This document shows, piece by piece, positions 12,177-24,040 of a stretch of DNA of 64,000 bases. A program made the position numbers and the translations under genes. Origin of the DNA: Ilex aquifolium (Eukaryota > Streptophyta > Magnoliopsida > Aquifoliales > Aquifoliaceae). Each line of letters begins with the position of its first letter. The stretch's first letter is position 1. The DNA is taken from contig OX637391.1 of NCBI GenBank assembly GCA_951799425.1, positions 15,123,051 to 15,187,050 of the forward strand, given 5' to 3'. Under the pieces are notes generated by a model. That model made no database searches, had not been told where the DNA came from, and saw nothing but the letters and a program-made list of their open reading frames with translations.

Positions 12177-14168
12177 TTAGATGACGACCACCTGACACGT
12201 CCCGTCAATGCTTGAGCTGGGAAGGTACTCCACCGTGATTTTACGGGTGGCATCAGAATCTAGTGCCGAAGCTAGGCAAGCCAGGGCGTCGGCATGGGCG
12301 TTCTTATCTCGGGGGACCTGCTTGACTTCCACCTTTTCGAACTTTTGGAGTAGAGCTACTGCTATACCGTGGTAAGCCTTCATCCGGGAGTCTCTTGCTT
12401 CAAATTCCCCATTGACCTGGTTAACCACCAGCATGGAATCGCACTGTACAGTGAGTTCGGCTACTTCCGCCGCTTCAGCGAGCCTGAGTCTAGAGATCAA
12501 GGCCTCGTATTCCGCCTCGTTGTTAGACGCCTTGAAGCCCAGTCGCACAGCTTGTTCCGTGATCCTCCCCTCTGGGGAGATCAACAATACTCCGATCCCA
12601 GAGCCCCTGCTGTTAGAGGATCCGTCCACACAGAGGTTCCAGGAGCCCTGACTATTCACCGGGGGTAAATTGACAGGGAAATGTTCCTCCGCCAGACGAG
12701 GTTCCCCGGAGAACTCGGCTATGAAGTCGGCCAGCACTTGTCCCTTGATGGCAGTACGTGGCTTAAAATGTACTTCGTGCTCTCCCATCTCTACCGCCCA
12801 TTTGGCTATCCTTCCCGAGAGGTCTGCCCTTCTCAGGATTGCTTTCAATGGTTGATCAGTCAGGACTATGATCGGGTGTGCTTGGAAGTAATGCCTTAGC
12901 TTCCTGGCAGCTGTGATAAGTGCTAATGCCAATTTCTCCAGAGGAAGGTACCGGGTCTCTGCGCTCAACAGCGCTTTGCTTACGTAGTACACCGGTTTTT
13001 GTTCCCGTTCATGTTCGTGGACCAACACCCCACTAACTGCGAATTCGGACACGGCCAAATATAAGAAGAGCATTTTCCCCCTCGTGGGTACATACAAAGT
13101 TGGGAGGATTCGGAGGTACTCTTTGATTCCGCCAAGCGCCTCCTGGCATTTCAGATCCCAGGTGTCCTTTCCAGACCTTTTGATTGCTTCAAAGAAGGGC
13201 CTGCATTTGTCCGACGAGCGGGAGATGAACCGGTTCAATGCCGCCAACATCCCTGTGAGCCTTTGAACTTCTCGGGTCGTCTGGGGGCTTCGGATACTCA
13301 TGATGGCTTGTATCTGTTCTGGATTCGCTTCCACCCCACGGCGGCTGACGAGGTATCCTAGGAACTTTCCAGAACCCACCCCGAAGGCGCACTTAGCTGC
13401 GTTGAGTTTCAGACCGTATGTTCGGAGGGTAGAGAAGGTGGTTCCTAGGTCTGTGAGGTGATCATTTTCTTCCTTGGTTTTCACCAACATGTCGTCGATG
13501 TATACTTCCATGGTGTTCCCAATTTGTTCCTTGAATATTCTGTTCATGAGCCTCTGGTAAGTGGCCCCTGCGTTCTTTAGGCCAAAAGGCATGACCTTGT
13601 AGCAATAGACCTCTCTTGGTGTGATAAAGGCGGTTTTCTCCTGGTCCTCAGGGTGGAGGGGAATCTGGTGGTAACCCGCTCTCGCGTCAAGGAAAGACAT
13701 GCGCCGATGTCCTGCCGTGGCGTCCACCAATTGGTCCACCTTTGGAAGAGGGAAGTCGTCTTTTGGGCAGGCTTTGTTTAGATCGGTAAAATCCATGCAA
13801 ACGCGCCATTTACCTTCTTTCTTTTTTGCACACACCGTGTTGGATAACCATTCCGGGAACTGGACTTCTCGGATGGTGCCAGCCTCCAGTAGCTTCTCCA
13901 CCTCGTTGTTTACTGCCTGTGCATGATGTGGGGCCGCCCGCCGGGGTTTTTGTTTCACCGGCTTATGAGTGGGATCGACGTGAAGTCTATGAGTCATGAC
14001 GTCAGGACTTATTCCTTTCATGTCAGTCGCCTTCCAGGCGAACACATCCATATTCTCCTTTAAAAACTCCGTCATGGCATCTTGTTCGGCCATGGTCATA
14101 GAGGATCCAATTAAGAAGTACCTGTCTTCATCCCCGTCAACTAGGAATATCTTGTGGAGGTCTTCCAC
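12177..14168 (-). CDS. Reverse transcriptase with two RNase H domains, element A
   Basis: A 663-codon open stretch of pol. RT spans about residues 70-300 with the catalytic YIDD at 223-226 and the FLDARAGYHQI and MPFGLKNAGATYQ motifs. The first RNase H (about 360-485) appears inactive: the usual first Asp is absent (AVSE at 372-375), though LTDQP (436-440) remains. A second, archaeal-type RNase H lies at about 510-640 with Asp514, the acidic NNEAEY block at 549-554, Asp577 and Asp627 all present. Dual RNase H is a Tat hallmark. The ORF is bounded by in-frame stops on both sides (TAG at 14231-14229, TAA at 12179-12177), so it is a fragment of an originally longer gag-pol frame. Confidence 0.88.
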   Translation of the reverse strand: MEDLHKIFLVDGDEDRYFLIGSSMTMAEQDAMTEFLKENMDVFAWKATDMKGISPDVMTHRLHVDPTHKPVKQKPRRAAPHHAQAVNNEVEKLLEAGTIREVQFPEWLSNTVCAKKKEGKWRVCMDFTDLNKACPKDDFPLPKVDQLVDATAGHRRMSFLDARAGYHQIPLHPEDQEKTAFITPREVYCYKVMPFGLKNAGATYQRLMNRIFKEQIGNTMEVYIDDMLVKTKEENDHLTDLGTTFSTLRTYGLKLNAAKCAFGVGSGKFLGYLVSRRGVEANPEQIQAIMSIRSPQTTREVQRLTGMLAALNRFISRSSDKCRPFFEAIKRSGKDTWDLKCQEALGGIKEYLRILPTLYVPTRGKMLFLYLAVSEFAVSGVLVHEHEREQKPVYYVSKALLSAETRYLPLEKLALALITAARKLRHYFQAHPIIVLTDQPLKAILRRADLSGRIAKWAVEMGEHEVHFKPRTAIKGQVLADFIAEFSGEPRLAEEHFPVNLPPVNSQGSWNLCVDGSSNSRGSGIGVLLISPEGRITEQAVRLGFKASNNEAEYEALISRLRLAEAAEVAELTVQCDSMLVVNQVNGEFEARDSRMKAYHGIAVALLQKFEKVEVKQVPRDKNAHADALACLASALDSDATRKITVEYLPSSSIDGTCQVVVI

Positions 14169-14330
14169 CGAGCGATCTGCCGGGCCCAGCCGTGGCTCGT
14201 CGATCCCCAGCCGACCAGAATGTAATTGCTATTTGTTCAGGACCTCATCGGGGTCCCGCTCCTTTTCCTTGCCGGCGACCCCCGCCCTTACTGCGGAATA
14301 GAAACAACTTTTGGCGGACGCTTGGTACCC

Positions 14331-16470
14331 TCAGATTTCCTTAATCCCCTCTGGGGTGGGGAACTTCAGTCTCTGGTGATACGTCAAGTGCACTGCCCTC
14401 AATGCATGCAACCAAGCTCGCCCCATGATGATGTTGTAGGGCGAATCGGAGTCGATTACCACAAACTCCGTGTCAATCGTAACCGGCCCGGCGGTAACCG
14501 GCATCGTGATTCTCCCCAAGGGTACGGCGTACGAGCCGTTAAATCCGACGAGGGGCGTGTCGACTTTGGCGAGGTCCGAGCAATTGAGCCCCATGCGCTT
14601 CAGGACCTCAAGGTACATTACCTCGGAGGAACTCCCCGAGTCTATCAACACCCTTTTGACGTCATAGTCGCCGATCTTCAGAGTCAGTACCAAGGCATCT
14701 TCGTGGGGGAGGACCACGCCGGCCAAGTCGTCGTTGGAGAATGTGATCTCCCCGTTGCTAACCCGGGGCCTCTTGTCCTGCCAGCCCCCGTCCGTCTCAT
14801 CTACCTTCCTGGTAAACGCCACCCTTTTAAGGTCGGATCTGAGGGTCCGGGATGTGGGGCGCTCTAGAGGGCAGACGTGAATGACATCGATTACGTTGCG
14901 CCGGGTGCCGACTGGATCGTGCGTCACCTGACCCTCCGTAGGGGTAGGGTCCTCAATATATTCCTTCAAGTGTCCGTATTGCACCAGTTTCTCCAAGAAG
15001 GACTTGTAAACTCTGCAATCTTCGGTGCGGTGTTCGACATCTTGGTGATACGAACATCTCGCCCTCTGGTTCCAGGTAGATGGATCACCTAGCATCTTGG
15101 GGGGCCATTTGAAGAAAGGTTCCCCCTGAATTTTACGGAGAAGTCTATAGATGGGCTCCTTGAACAGGGTATGGACCCCTTTGAAGGATTCCCCCGAAGG
15201 GAGCCTGAGTCCCCTTTGGGGAGGCGTCGCCTCCCTCTCTCTTTCCTTTCTCTTGAGGGTGGGAGCCTTCGCCTTAGCCCCCATCGTCTCATCCTCTATC
15301 CGAGAATACTTGTTTATTCGGGACATAAGTTCCCCCATATCCGTTGGCGTTTTCTTGGTCAGTGACCTGTAGAGGTCGGAATCTCGCGACAAGCCCAGCC
15401 TGAAGGAGGCTGTCGCCATCACCTCAGAGCAGCCTTCTACTTCGTTCACTTCCTCCCAGTATCGTGCTGCATATTGGTGGAGCGTCTCGTCCTCCTTCCG
15501 TTTCAAGGTTAGTAAGGAACCGACATCTTTGGGGCGTCTACTGCCCGTGATGAACCTGGCGGAAAATTGATCGGTCAGTTCCTTCCAAGACCCTATGGTA
15601 CCAGGGGGGATGGTTTCGAACCACTTCATGGTGGAGTCTCCCAAGCTCATGGAGAACACCCGGCACAGTAATCGGCGATCTGTATGGTAGAGAGACATCA
15701 TCTGTTTGTACTATCTGAGGTGGGCTTCTGGATCAGATCGCCCATCATATACCTTGAATCTAGGCACCACGAAGTTCCTTGGCACCTCCACTTCGTCGAT
15801 ATTCCTTGTGAAAGGAGATTGGATGACCTCGTCATCTGCATCTTTCCCCCGGGTGGCTCTTCCCTTCGTGGAATGCAACCGAACCCCGAGGTCCTCATCT
15901 CGCGCGGTCATCAATTTCTAACGATCAAGGGTGTCGGGTAGAGAAGATGGAATCCCCTTCGGACTCTTCCGCGCCTATCCGCCCAGACAGATTTCTCCGA
16001 AGGTCGTCCCAAGCCAGTGACCTGGGTCTTTTAACTGGGATCTCTCGGCTTTGTCCGCGGACCCTTGAGCGCCGTGGGGCCCTGGAGCTGTCCGCCCGAC
16101 TGCTTAAGCGGTTTCTTAAATCCTCAGGTCCGACTTGCCTGATGGAGGGCTCCCGGGACCTCTCCAAGTTTCGGGATCCTCCACCGGAAGGGACGAATTC
16201 CTCAAGACGACTGAGGACGTTCACATTGTCTTCCTCCAACTGCCGCAGCCGGTCTCCAAATTTTTCCTCGATCACTTCGGCTAGTTGGCGAGCCAACGGG
16301 GCGGATCTTTCAGATCCGATGCCCATGCTAGTTGGGTTGGTGTGTCCTTTCGAGTGGATAGAAAGGCCTTTGTTAACACTGTTGACGGGGTCTTTCGTCC
16401 TTGACATGGTACGTGCCGGCAAATCCACATTCTTCTGCTGGTGGCCCTTGCCTTTCTGGCGAGTATTCAC
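14331..16470 (-). pseudogene. Gag and protease of element A, broken
   Basis: Capsid and aspartic protease part. The N-terminal stretch (16470-15925) starts MNTRQKGKG and ends at a stop. The downstream stretch (15914-15711, then 15701-14331) is in another frame, so there is a frameshift near 15920, plus a TAG at 15713-15711. The 456-codon part holds the gag core, a CX2HX4HX4C knuckle (CSYHQDVEHRTEDC) and the protease motif LIDSGSS. The frame agrees with pol, and two stops separate them (TGA at 14333-14331, TAG at 14231-14229). Tat elements normally make one Gag-Pol polyprotein, so this copy could give only truncated products. Confidence 0.85.
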
Positions 16471-16502
16471 CTTGGTTACTGCGCTTCAGAAAATTTGAAT
16501 CT

Positions 16503-16520
16503 TTCCCACAGACGGCGCCA
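16503..16520 (-). other. Primer binding site of element A
   Basis: The minus strand reads TGGCGCCGTCTGTGGGAA, three bases inside the 5' LTR. The same motif, with one or more changes, is at the matching place in D (61163-61179) and, cut short, in B (52332-52342). It is the usual Tat-type primer site. I do not assign the tRNA. Confidence 0.8.
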
Positions 16521-16523
16521 AAT

Positions 16524-17760
16524 TGTGCGCACAGGTTTTTGCACAATAGTTTATGGAAGGCAGTGTCTTCCCTGATGAACTCACCCCGGCGTCGAACGTC
16601 GATTATCTCCCTGCAAGGCAAGGGTTGAGAGGGCCAAAGGGCTTCTTGGAGTGGTGACGAATTGTTTCTTTGGATCCCTCGACCCCTCAGGCAGTCTGAA
16701 ACGGACTCCGGCCTGGGGGATGGTATTTTCCGTAGCAAAGAATGGGTTGAAAGGGCCAAAGGAGGCCTAAGGAGTGGTGATGAATTGTTGTTATGGACGA
16801 TCGAAGGCTTCAGGCGACCCTACGGAGGTTCCTGATACACACAAAAAGAGTCAGAAAGGGCGCCAGAGTGTTTTCCGGCGTATCCCCTCCAACGATCAAG
16901 TCAGTTCTTTGATCCTAGGGAAGAAGAAAACACTGGTTGTTCTCGAGGGTTTTTCTTGCGTACCTTTGCAATGTATTTTTGGGAACTATTTATACCCACC
17001 CAGACTCATCATTGGCGACAGTCTAGAGAGTAGGTAGTGTTCAGAGATGGGGCAGTGTGCCCCCTACTGTGTATGGGGAAGACCCCATTATTGATTGCTC
17101 GGATCCCCGAGCAATCAATGTTCTTTCCTTTGTCTGAGAGTATTGAATGCTCGGATCCCCGTGCACTTAATGCTCTTCTTTCAAGGATGGATCAGTAAAT
17201 GCTCTGATGCTGGGACAATTAATGTTTGTCTCTTTCCGGCTCTTCATGTCAAAGCGGACGTCCCATCAGCAGTGAACTCATTTATTGTTGTCTTTCAATT
17301 GCTGCACGTTACCAGGGGCAGTTTCGTCCGCCCGCCCCCCATCATGTCACTTTCGCCATGTGTCCCGCTATTATTGGAGGGGCGTCCTGTTGGCTCTGAC
17401 GCCCTGACTCCCTTGTGCAGAGCGCCCCCATGATTCCTAATCTAGCCGAAGTAGTACTGCCTGATAGCGACTTTTTATGAAGTAGGAGCTACGTAACAGG
17501 ATTTCTATTCCTGTCATCATCCCTCGGCGCCGAGGGAGAACCATGGCCGCGGAATAAGTGTACTTCCGGCGCCGAGGGTGTGCAGTTGGAAGAACCGGAT
17601 AACCCCTTCTCACCGAGACCACGTCGTTTTTGAGCACGTGTCGGAATGTGGATGACAGCATCGTCGGCGCCGAGGACACGTGTCCTTATCGCAGAGGAAG
17701 TCTCCTACTCTGCTGAGGACACGTGTCCTAATCCTCTGCGATCTCAGAAATATCCTATCA
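16524..17760 (-). repeat. 5' LTR of element A
   Basis: 1237 bp, TGTGCGC...TATCA, the same length as the 3' LTR at 5640-6876. It abuts the primer site on the left and the TATAT duplication on the right. ORFs inside it are repeated in both LTRs in non-coding context and are not genes. Confidence 0.95.
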
Positions 17761-18809
17761 TATATATATATCTACAAACAACTCAGTCCTTATTGAATGA
17801 TACAAAATCTTCACTTGCACTTTCCTTTTTAAGGGGTTGTGTAAGTATTGTGTTCAAAAAAAATGATACAAAATTTCAACTCATTGAGTTAAGTTCAACG
17901 GACACTCACTCAAGACTCAAGAGAACAAATACTTGCGAATTTCCTAAGATTATCCAATCTAGAGGCATCCAAGTTCACAACCTAGCCTCAACTAAGAGCA
18001 GACTTTGACATCTTTCTCTCTCTCATGTATCACGTGGTTAGGCTCTCTCTCATGTATCACGTGGTTAGGCTACTAATTACAATGTACGAATGGTTCACAT
18101 TTTCTGATGAGCTTACCCTGTTGTACACGCAAAAAATGTACGAATGGTTCAAAATTTCTGATGAGCTTGCCCTGCATGTACTACTTACTGGAACAACATG
18201 CCAGAGGGCTTGTGGTCGATAATATATGCCTTTTAAAAATCTTGTGTCAGTGGTCCAAATTCACATCTAAATGGACGAATGATTTAAAGGACACGTAATC
18301 AGTCGAGCTAAATTTTGAATTTTAAAGGAAAGTGTAAGCCAAACAATGTAAGCGCATTTGAGTTATTTGTGACCATAACTTTTCAGTATTATAATTATCA
18401 TTAAATATTAGACAATGAAAAATATTATTTAGACCTAAAAATTTAATATAATTTGTTGACCTAATGACGTGGTTTTATTGAAACTATTGGATTAACACCA
18501 AGTTCCAATGTTTGATGGAACCTACAGTCAATCCAAAAATCATAGTAAATTAGGTCAGTAAATTAAGTCAGTAAATTAGGTCCCAATAACATTACTCTTT
18601 TAGACAATTAACTGTGTCACCCCTATATATTAGACACACAGCCCTTCATGAAATCGAAGAATGAGTTCTCCTCCATCATATCAAAAATGTCTTTGAGAAC
18701 TACGAAAGCTTTCATTTACTTGCGAATTGAACCTATATATATATATTTTTTTTGTAACTCTGTTTTTTATATTTTGATGTTTTATCTGGATTAATCTTAG
18801 ATTTGAAAT
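17761..18809. other. Flanking AT-rich DNA with two short tandem duplications
   Basis: It starts with the rest of the TA tract (17761-17771). A 27-bp unit containing ATGTATCACGTGGTTAGG is duplicated at about 18016-18069. A 54-bp unit starting ATGTACGAATGG is duplicated at 18082-18180. No convincing gene, RNA gene or known element is seen, and the short ORFs here have no recognisable domain. Confidence 0.6.
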
Positions 18810-19426
18810 CAGGGACGGCTCAACACTGTTATTGAAAAAGTTTAAATTTTAGGCCCCATTTTTAAGTAGCCCTAATTTTTAAGATGTCATAAATATTCCA
18901 GGTAAAAAAATTAAATCTATAAATACTTTAAACATTACAAAAAGATCTTATAAAAACACAAGCCTAATCAAAAAAAATTTAAAGCCTTATTTCAAGGTCG
19001 ACTCCATAATTTATAAGTGTATACTAATAGTCCAAATAAAAAAATTAAATCCATACCCAAACAAAATATTTCAACTTAAATAGATTATACCTATTAATTC
19101 ACCTGTGAAATGATAAGGCCCTAAAATTTATTTTTTTTTTACAAAAAAAAAAGGAAAAAAACTAATTGTAAAACTAAAGCTATTAAAAAATTTAGTCTTA
19201 ACCCCTAAAAAAGTCAAATATAAATTTATCACCTCAATTTTTCAATTATTTTTTCTCTCTTTTACTATCAAGTTTAAATATGGTAACAAAAATTTGAATA
19301 TAAAAATTTAATTAACAATTTTATATTTAAAAAAATTAAAAATTAAATTTATTATTAATATTAAAAATAAAAAAGTCGCATTTATTATTTTAACTTTAAA
19401 ATCCAAAATGTCTTAGACCGTCCCTA
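18810..19426. mobile_element. hAT-like MITE, 617 bp
   Basis: The ends are CAGGGACGG and CCGTCCCTA, inverted to each other. Flanks TTTGAAAT (18802-18809) and TTTGAGAT (19427-19434) form an 8-bp duplication with one mismatch, the length typical of hAT. The interior is very AT-rich and non-coding, so the element would depend on a transposase in trans. Confidence 0.55.
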
Positions 19427-19434
19427 TTTGAGAT

Positions 19435-20094
19435 ATATGTAACTGCATTAATAGCCACGATTTTTCTTTTTTCTTTTTTCATTTGAATCCCAGGCAGAGA
19501 TTAACAATAATGGGATGGTGATGTGCCTCCAGAAATGCCTGAAGTGTTCAATTTTAATTGTTTCATTGAGGGCTAATCTCTATATATTAAAATTATTTTA
19601 TTGCCAATAATTAAATGTTCAGTACTTATCTCATTGATTCCACAAGATTAGCTGACTTTAATTTCTTTCAAAATTCTAATATAAACCATATTACTCGTGA
19701 TACATTTATTATTAATAAATTTGCATAATACTGATTCATGTACTAAACTGATTAATTAGAATGCTTAAATATAAGTTTTGCCACTCAATTATGAGCCTAG
19801 CTACTATTTCTTGCCAATTATTATATTAATCTTGACTTGGTCTGAAATTTGTGATTATTTCAGCACGTAAGATTATTTTTTCATTTCTGAGTCTACGGTT
19901 TAGGGCGCGCTTTTCCAAATTGCTAAATTCAGTCCCACGCCTAAGCACACAAGGATTATTGAGTCTCACCAATCATGTAACAATTTTCTTTTTCTTTTTT
20001 TTTGAAGAGTATGCTAAAAAAAATAATAAAAAAAAAGATTTGCTGTCATACATTTAAAAAAATATAAAATTTTGGATTTAATATAGATAGTCAT
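19435..20094. other. AT-rich intergenic DNA
   Basis: I see no gene, RNA or transposon end in this stretch. The last three bases, CAT (20092-20094), are the target duplication of the CACTA element. Confidence 0.5.
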
Positions 20095-20119
20095 CACTAC
20101 AAGAATTATGAGTAAATCC

Positions 20120-20480
20120 GACATTTAATTTCCGGCGTTTAACTTAAACGCCACAAATTATTAATAAAAAAAAAAAATTGCGTTTAATAACCGGCGTTTG
20201 TTTATAAACGCCAAAAATTATTAATAAAGAAAAAAAAACTTTTTTTTTGCGCTTAATAACCGGCGTTTGTTTATAAACGCCACAAATTATTAATAAAAAA
20301 AACTTTTTTTTTTGCATTTAATAACCGGCGTTTGTTTATAAACGCCACAAATTATTAATAAAAAAAACTTTTTTTTTTGCACTTAATAACCGGCGTTTGT
20401 TTATAAACGCCACAAATTATTAATAAAAAAAAAACTTTTTTTTGCGCTTAATTTTCGGCGTTTAGGTTAAAAGCCGCAAA
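20120..20480. repeat. Left subterminal hairpin array of the CACTA element
   Basis: Six imperfect units of about 60 bp, each with ACCGGCGTTTGTTTATAAACGCC followed by ACAAATTATTAATAAAAA and, in most, a T-tract. Each GGCGTTT/AAACGCC pair can form a hairpin. Such arrays are the known transposase-binding zones of CACTA elements. Confidence 0.8.
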
Positions 20481-22609
20481 CTCTTAATTACAAATAATAA
20501 AAAAAAAAAATTGCCTCCCCAACATAAACCTAAATTTTTTCTCAATTCATTCTCTCGACTTCTCTGATGATGACCTCACTAGCTCTTCTCAGGCGACCGC
20601 TGGCTCTTCTCAGGCGACGACCGCTGGCTCTTCTCAGGTGACGACTCCTTGTCGTCCCTCTCTCAGGCAACGACTCCTCGTCCCTCTCACAGGCGACGAC
20701 TCTTCGGCTCTCTCTCAGGCGCCTCTTTGATCGTTTTCTCTCTCTTTTAGCACGCATTGTTCTGTGATATGTAAGTACCTTTACACATTCTTCTTGTTGA
20801 ATTTGTGAAGGTTTAGTTTAATTTGGTGTAGATTATTCTTTTATTTTTTGATTCTGATTTAACTATGTATAATTTTGAATTCATACAATGTACTAATATA
20901 TTATGCTTTGGTCTGTAAATAGATCTACCTAAACTATCATGACCTCAAGGACTAAGAATAGATCTACCTGTTTTCAGAGTATACTTCTGCAAAATCCACA
21001 AGACTGACAAAGCACTTGAGGTTTTACATCCGGTGGGCCTTTCAATTGTTAGAGGGTTCCATAATTTTCTCTCTCAAGGTGAGCTGCTTCAATTTGTTTG
21101 ATAAAGACTATAATATTGTGATTAAATTATCCATAAAACCACGAGGGATTACCTTTATTCATATTCGTACTAATGTGGTGTGAACTTGTGAACAACTGAA
21201 ATTTCTGTGGAAATTATGTCAATTCATTATTGGCAATGTTTGTAAAAAAAAAAAAAAAAGATCTACCTGGTCCATCACTTGTGAATTACCTGGTCCATCC
21301 CTCTTCTATGCCATGGATCTGTTCCTCCAGGTAATTTTTTAGGATCAAATTACAGTATTCATGGTATGTCCATGTGCTGTTGAACTGATCTTTAGTGGAT
21401 TGAATTGAATTGATTTGTGATTCTGTGGTGCTGTTATTTTTGTAACTATTTGCTCTTATTTGTTCTACTTGATGCCTTTCATTTCAAATTATTCTCCCTA
21501 ATTCTGAAACAGTTTATGCATTTTTTTGACAGAAAATTTAATTTTCTGGTTATTAGGCTTAGAAAACATTTGGTTTTCATTATTCATTCTTTTTCTTCTC
21601 TCTGTTTTGCTTTTATCTGTGTAGAGTCATGTCTTTATAACTTGTATGATGAATATTCACAAGTATGTAAGCATTGACCTACAAAACGCATTGATACCAC
21701 CTAGTGCATATGGATAAAGGACAGAATCTTTAATAAAGCAACTTGATTTTAGTGAACTCGTGGATATGTAGTCGAGTTTTTGTCTGTTTAATTAGCTTTG
21801 GAACAATATTCTTCTTATGATGTTTAGATGCCCAACAAAAACTGGCTATTCCTTGTTTTTTGTAGCATATGGAAACATGAATCCTCTCATATGAGTTAAG
21901 AGCTTTTAAGAGCTTTTTTGTTTTTTTTTTTTTATGTTTCTTCAAATAAAAGTCGATGGTGAAGACAATAGGAAGGGGATGGCAAAGAAGAAGGGAGTAC
22001 AAATTCTATTTGGAGAACTTAAAGGTCCAAGGGCAATCTTAGATTTTAGCAAATGGCCTTGGCCTTTATTTATGCTTCTACCATTTCTTAGACTTTGAAA
22101 ACAGAAGTTCAATTTCTGATATGCTAGGTTTAATCCTGAATCACTGTCACAATTGTCCACTAGACACGTCATCCAACAGTAACTTAGGGTGATGAAGCTA
22201 GTGTGTTATCCTCCTTATAAATTTCAATAATTCATAGACCAAAATTAGTGGATTAAACGGTAAATCCCTGTGAATGCTTGCAAAAATCAGTTGATACACC
22301 TTATCCCAGCTAGGTGAGATTTTGTTGATGTTTACATAGGTGCAAAATTTAGTGTTGATAGAAGCTGATTGTGGAAAAGCCTTGGCATCCATTCGGTGAT
22401 CGTAAACTGCCGGTCTATTTCTGAACACATACTCTTGGTCCTGTAATTGTTGAGGCCTTCTAAATTAACACTGCATAGAACTTCTTGTTTAATTTTGAAC
22501 AGTCATGAGGAAGGTTGGTGCCTCGGGCCATTTCTGGGAAAATGTTACTGGGACAAACTGTGTTTTAGTGAATCTTGCCACCAAACCTCTGTTACAGCAC
22601 TCGTTCTGA
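20481..22609. other. CACTA interior, unassigned
   Basis: Contains a TC-rich, CGACGACTC-repeating stretch (20560-20760) that on the plus strand resembles a transcribed leader, followed by GTAAGT-like and CAGG-like sites and AT-rich DNA. It may be captured gene DNA, but I recognise no protein in any frame. The Arg-rich minus ORF at 20542-20757 is a by-product of the CGACGACTC repetition. Confidence 0.35.
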
Positions 22610-22925
22610 AATCAATAGACAATGAATGGAGAGGTCCCTTTGCCACATAACTAACCTTGGGTGGCCTTAGTCATTGAATATAGAATATAAGCTCTCGTTA
22701 CATCCTTCATCAGGTGAGACCCGAACTTACATGTGGGCACAGACAAACATGAATACAAGAAAAATTCAAATGGGTAAGAGATTTGACCCAATGACCACCT
22801 GTGGCTCAGCTCTAATATCATGTGCTAGCATTCAACACAAAATCGGAGAGGCCCCTTAAGCCTATAAACCAATTTTGGATGGTCCTAACCATTCAACGTG
22901 AGAGACCAGCTCTCTTTACAACCTC
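22610..22925 (-). mobile_element. Possible TRIM-like retroelement remnant
   Basis: Two imperfect direct repeats (about 22628-22705 and 22847-22920, each starting GGAGAGG(T/C)CCC and running to CTCTCGTTACATCC or CTCTCTTTACAACC) flank about 140 bp. Next to the right repeat the minus strand reads TGATATTAGAGC, close to the initiator tRNA-Met primer site TGGTATCAGAGC. This is the layout of a tiny terminal-repeat retrotransposon in minus orientation. It is degenerate and the ends are approximate. Confidence 0.35.
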
Positions 22926-23099
22926 TGTCTTCGAAATTGGTTAAGAAAATAGGCTTGTGGTCACCTCAAAGATGTTTATAGCAAAAATGTATCATTATTA
23001 TTTTTCTTATTTTCAAATGCCTAAAATCACCCTGTAGCCTGTCCAGATGACAAAACTGCATCCCTCTTGTTATTTCACCTTTTTATTTGGCATGTGTAT

Positions 23100-23627
23100 G
23101 TATAATCATTATCCTTTTACAAAATGACAGTAGAATATAATTCAGTTGCAGAAAGTTTGGCTGGTCAAGCTGCTTCGTTGAGAAGGTCGGTGGATTTTTC
23201 TGCTAGTCTGAGATTGCCCTGTGAGGTTGGTCTGGCTTTGTTTCATGACTTGAAGGGGATGCCTATTTTGCGTAAGAAGAGGCTGTTGGTTTTTGATGAT
23301 AAGGGTTAAGTGAGAAAGGGTGGGGTGTGATGAGGTGTTGACTGGTTTTCGTATAAAGGATTTGGATGTTCCTACCTAACTATTAGTGTTGATTTGTTTG
23401 AAATTCAAGGAAGGGGATGGCTTTGCTGAGCAAGTGGGGAGAGTGTCTGTGATGGGAGGTGCTTTTTGGTTCTGCTGCTCTATGGTTTTCTGGAAGCTTT
23501 TTGGATCTTTGGGTTGTTTTGTTTGTTTGTTTCTATTATGAAAAGGTGTTTGGCCTTTTCTTTGCTTCTTGTAATTTATGTTTTGTAAATAAATAAAATT
23601 TTATTTTTGTTATAAAAAAAAAAAAAA
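23100..23627 (+). pseudogene. 3' tail of a LINE (RNase H end, 3' UTR and poly-A)
   Basis: An ORF at 23124-23309 contains YNSVAESLAGQAASL, similar to the C-terminal N..ADSLA box of plant LINE RNase H domains, then a stop. About 300 bp of T/G-rich 3' UTR, AATAAATAAAA and an A run (23613-23627) follow. This is the form of a 5'-truncated L1-type insertion. No target duplication is convincing. Confidence 0.5.
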
Positions 23628-23744
23628 GTAGCTTGACTATCCATTTTTCATTTGGTGGAGAATCCCTGAATATTTAAAATTCTTATTCTAGTGAAAATGC
23701 AATGAGCTAGGTTTTATTATGAAAAAAAAAAATATTAATTATCA

Positions 23745-24040
23745 TTACCGGCGTTTATTTAAACGCCGGAAACCAGTTGTCAGAAATAATAATTACTGGC
23801 GTTTAAATAAACGCCGTAAAATAGCTCCGGTCACCGAAATTTTACAAGGAAGTCGTCGATTAAATAAGCGTTGCTTCAGCGATTAGTAAACGTCACTTTA
23901 ATTTTTGTGGCGTTTAATTATACGCCGGTAATTTTCCCGACGGAGGTTTCGACGGCATTAATAACAAACGTCAATAATAATATTTTGCGGCGTTTATTTC
24001 ACTTTACCGGCGTTTAATAAACGCCGGTAAATGTCTTTTT
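23745..24040. repeat. Right subterminal hairpin array of the CACTA element
   Basis: Repeated ACCGGCGTTTATTTAAACGCCGG-type inverted motifs (around 23748, 23796, 23906 and 24007), with related GCGTTTAAT/ATACGCC units between. It is the counterpart of the left array, in inverted sense. Confidence 0.8.

Noticed and set aside
20542..20757. Arg-rich 71-codon minus-strand ORF
   Set aside because: It arises from CGACGACTC repetition in the CACTA interior and has no independent support.
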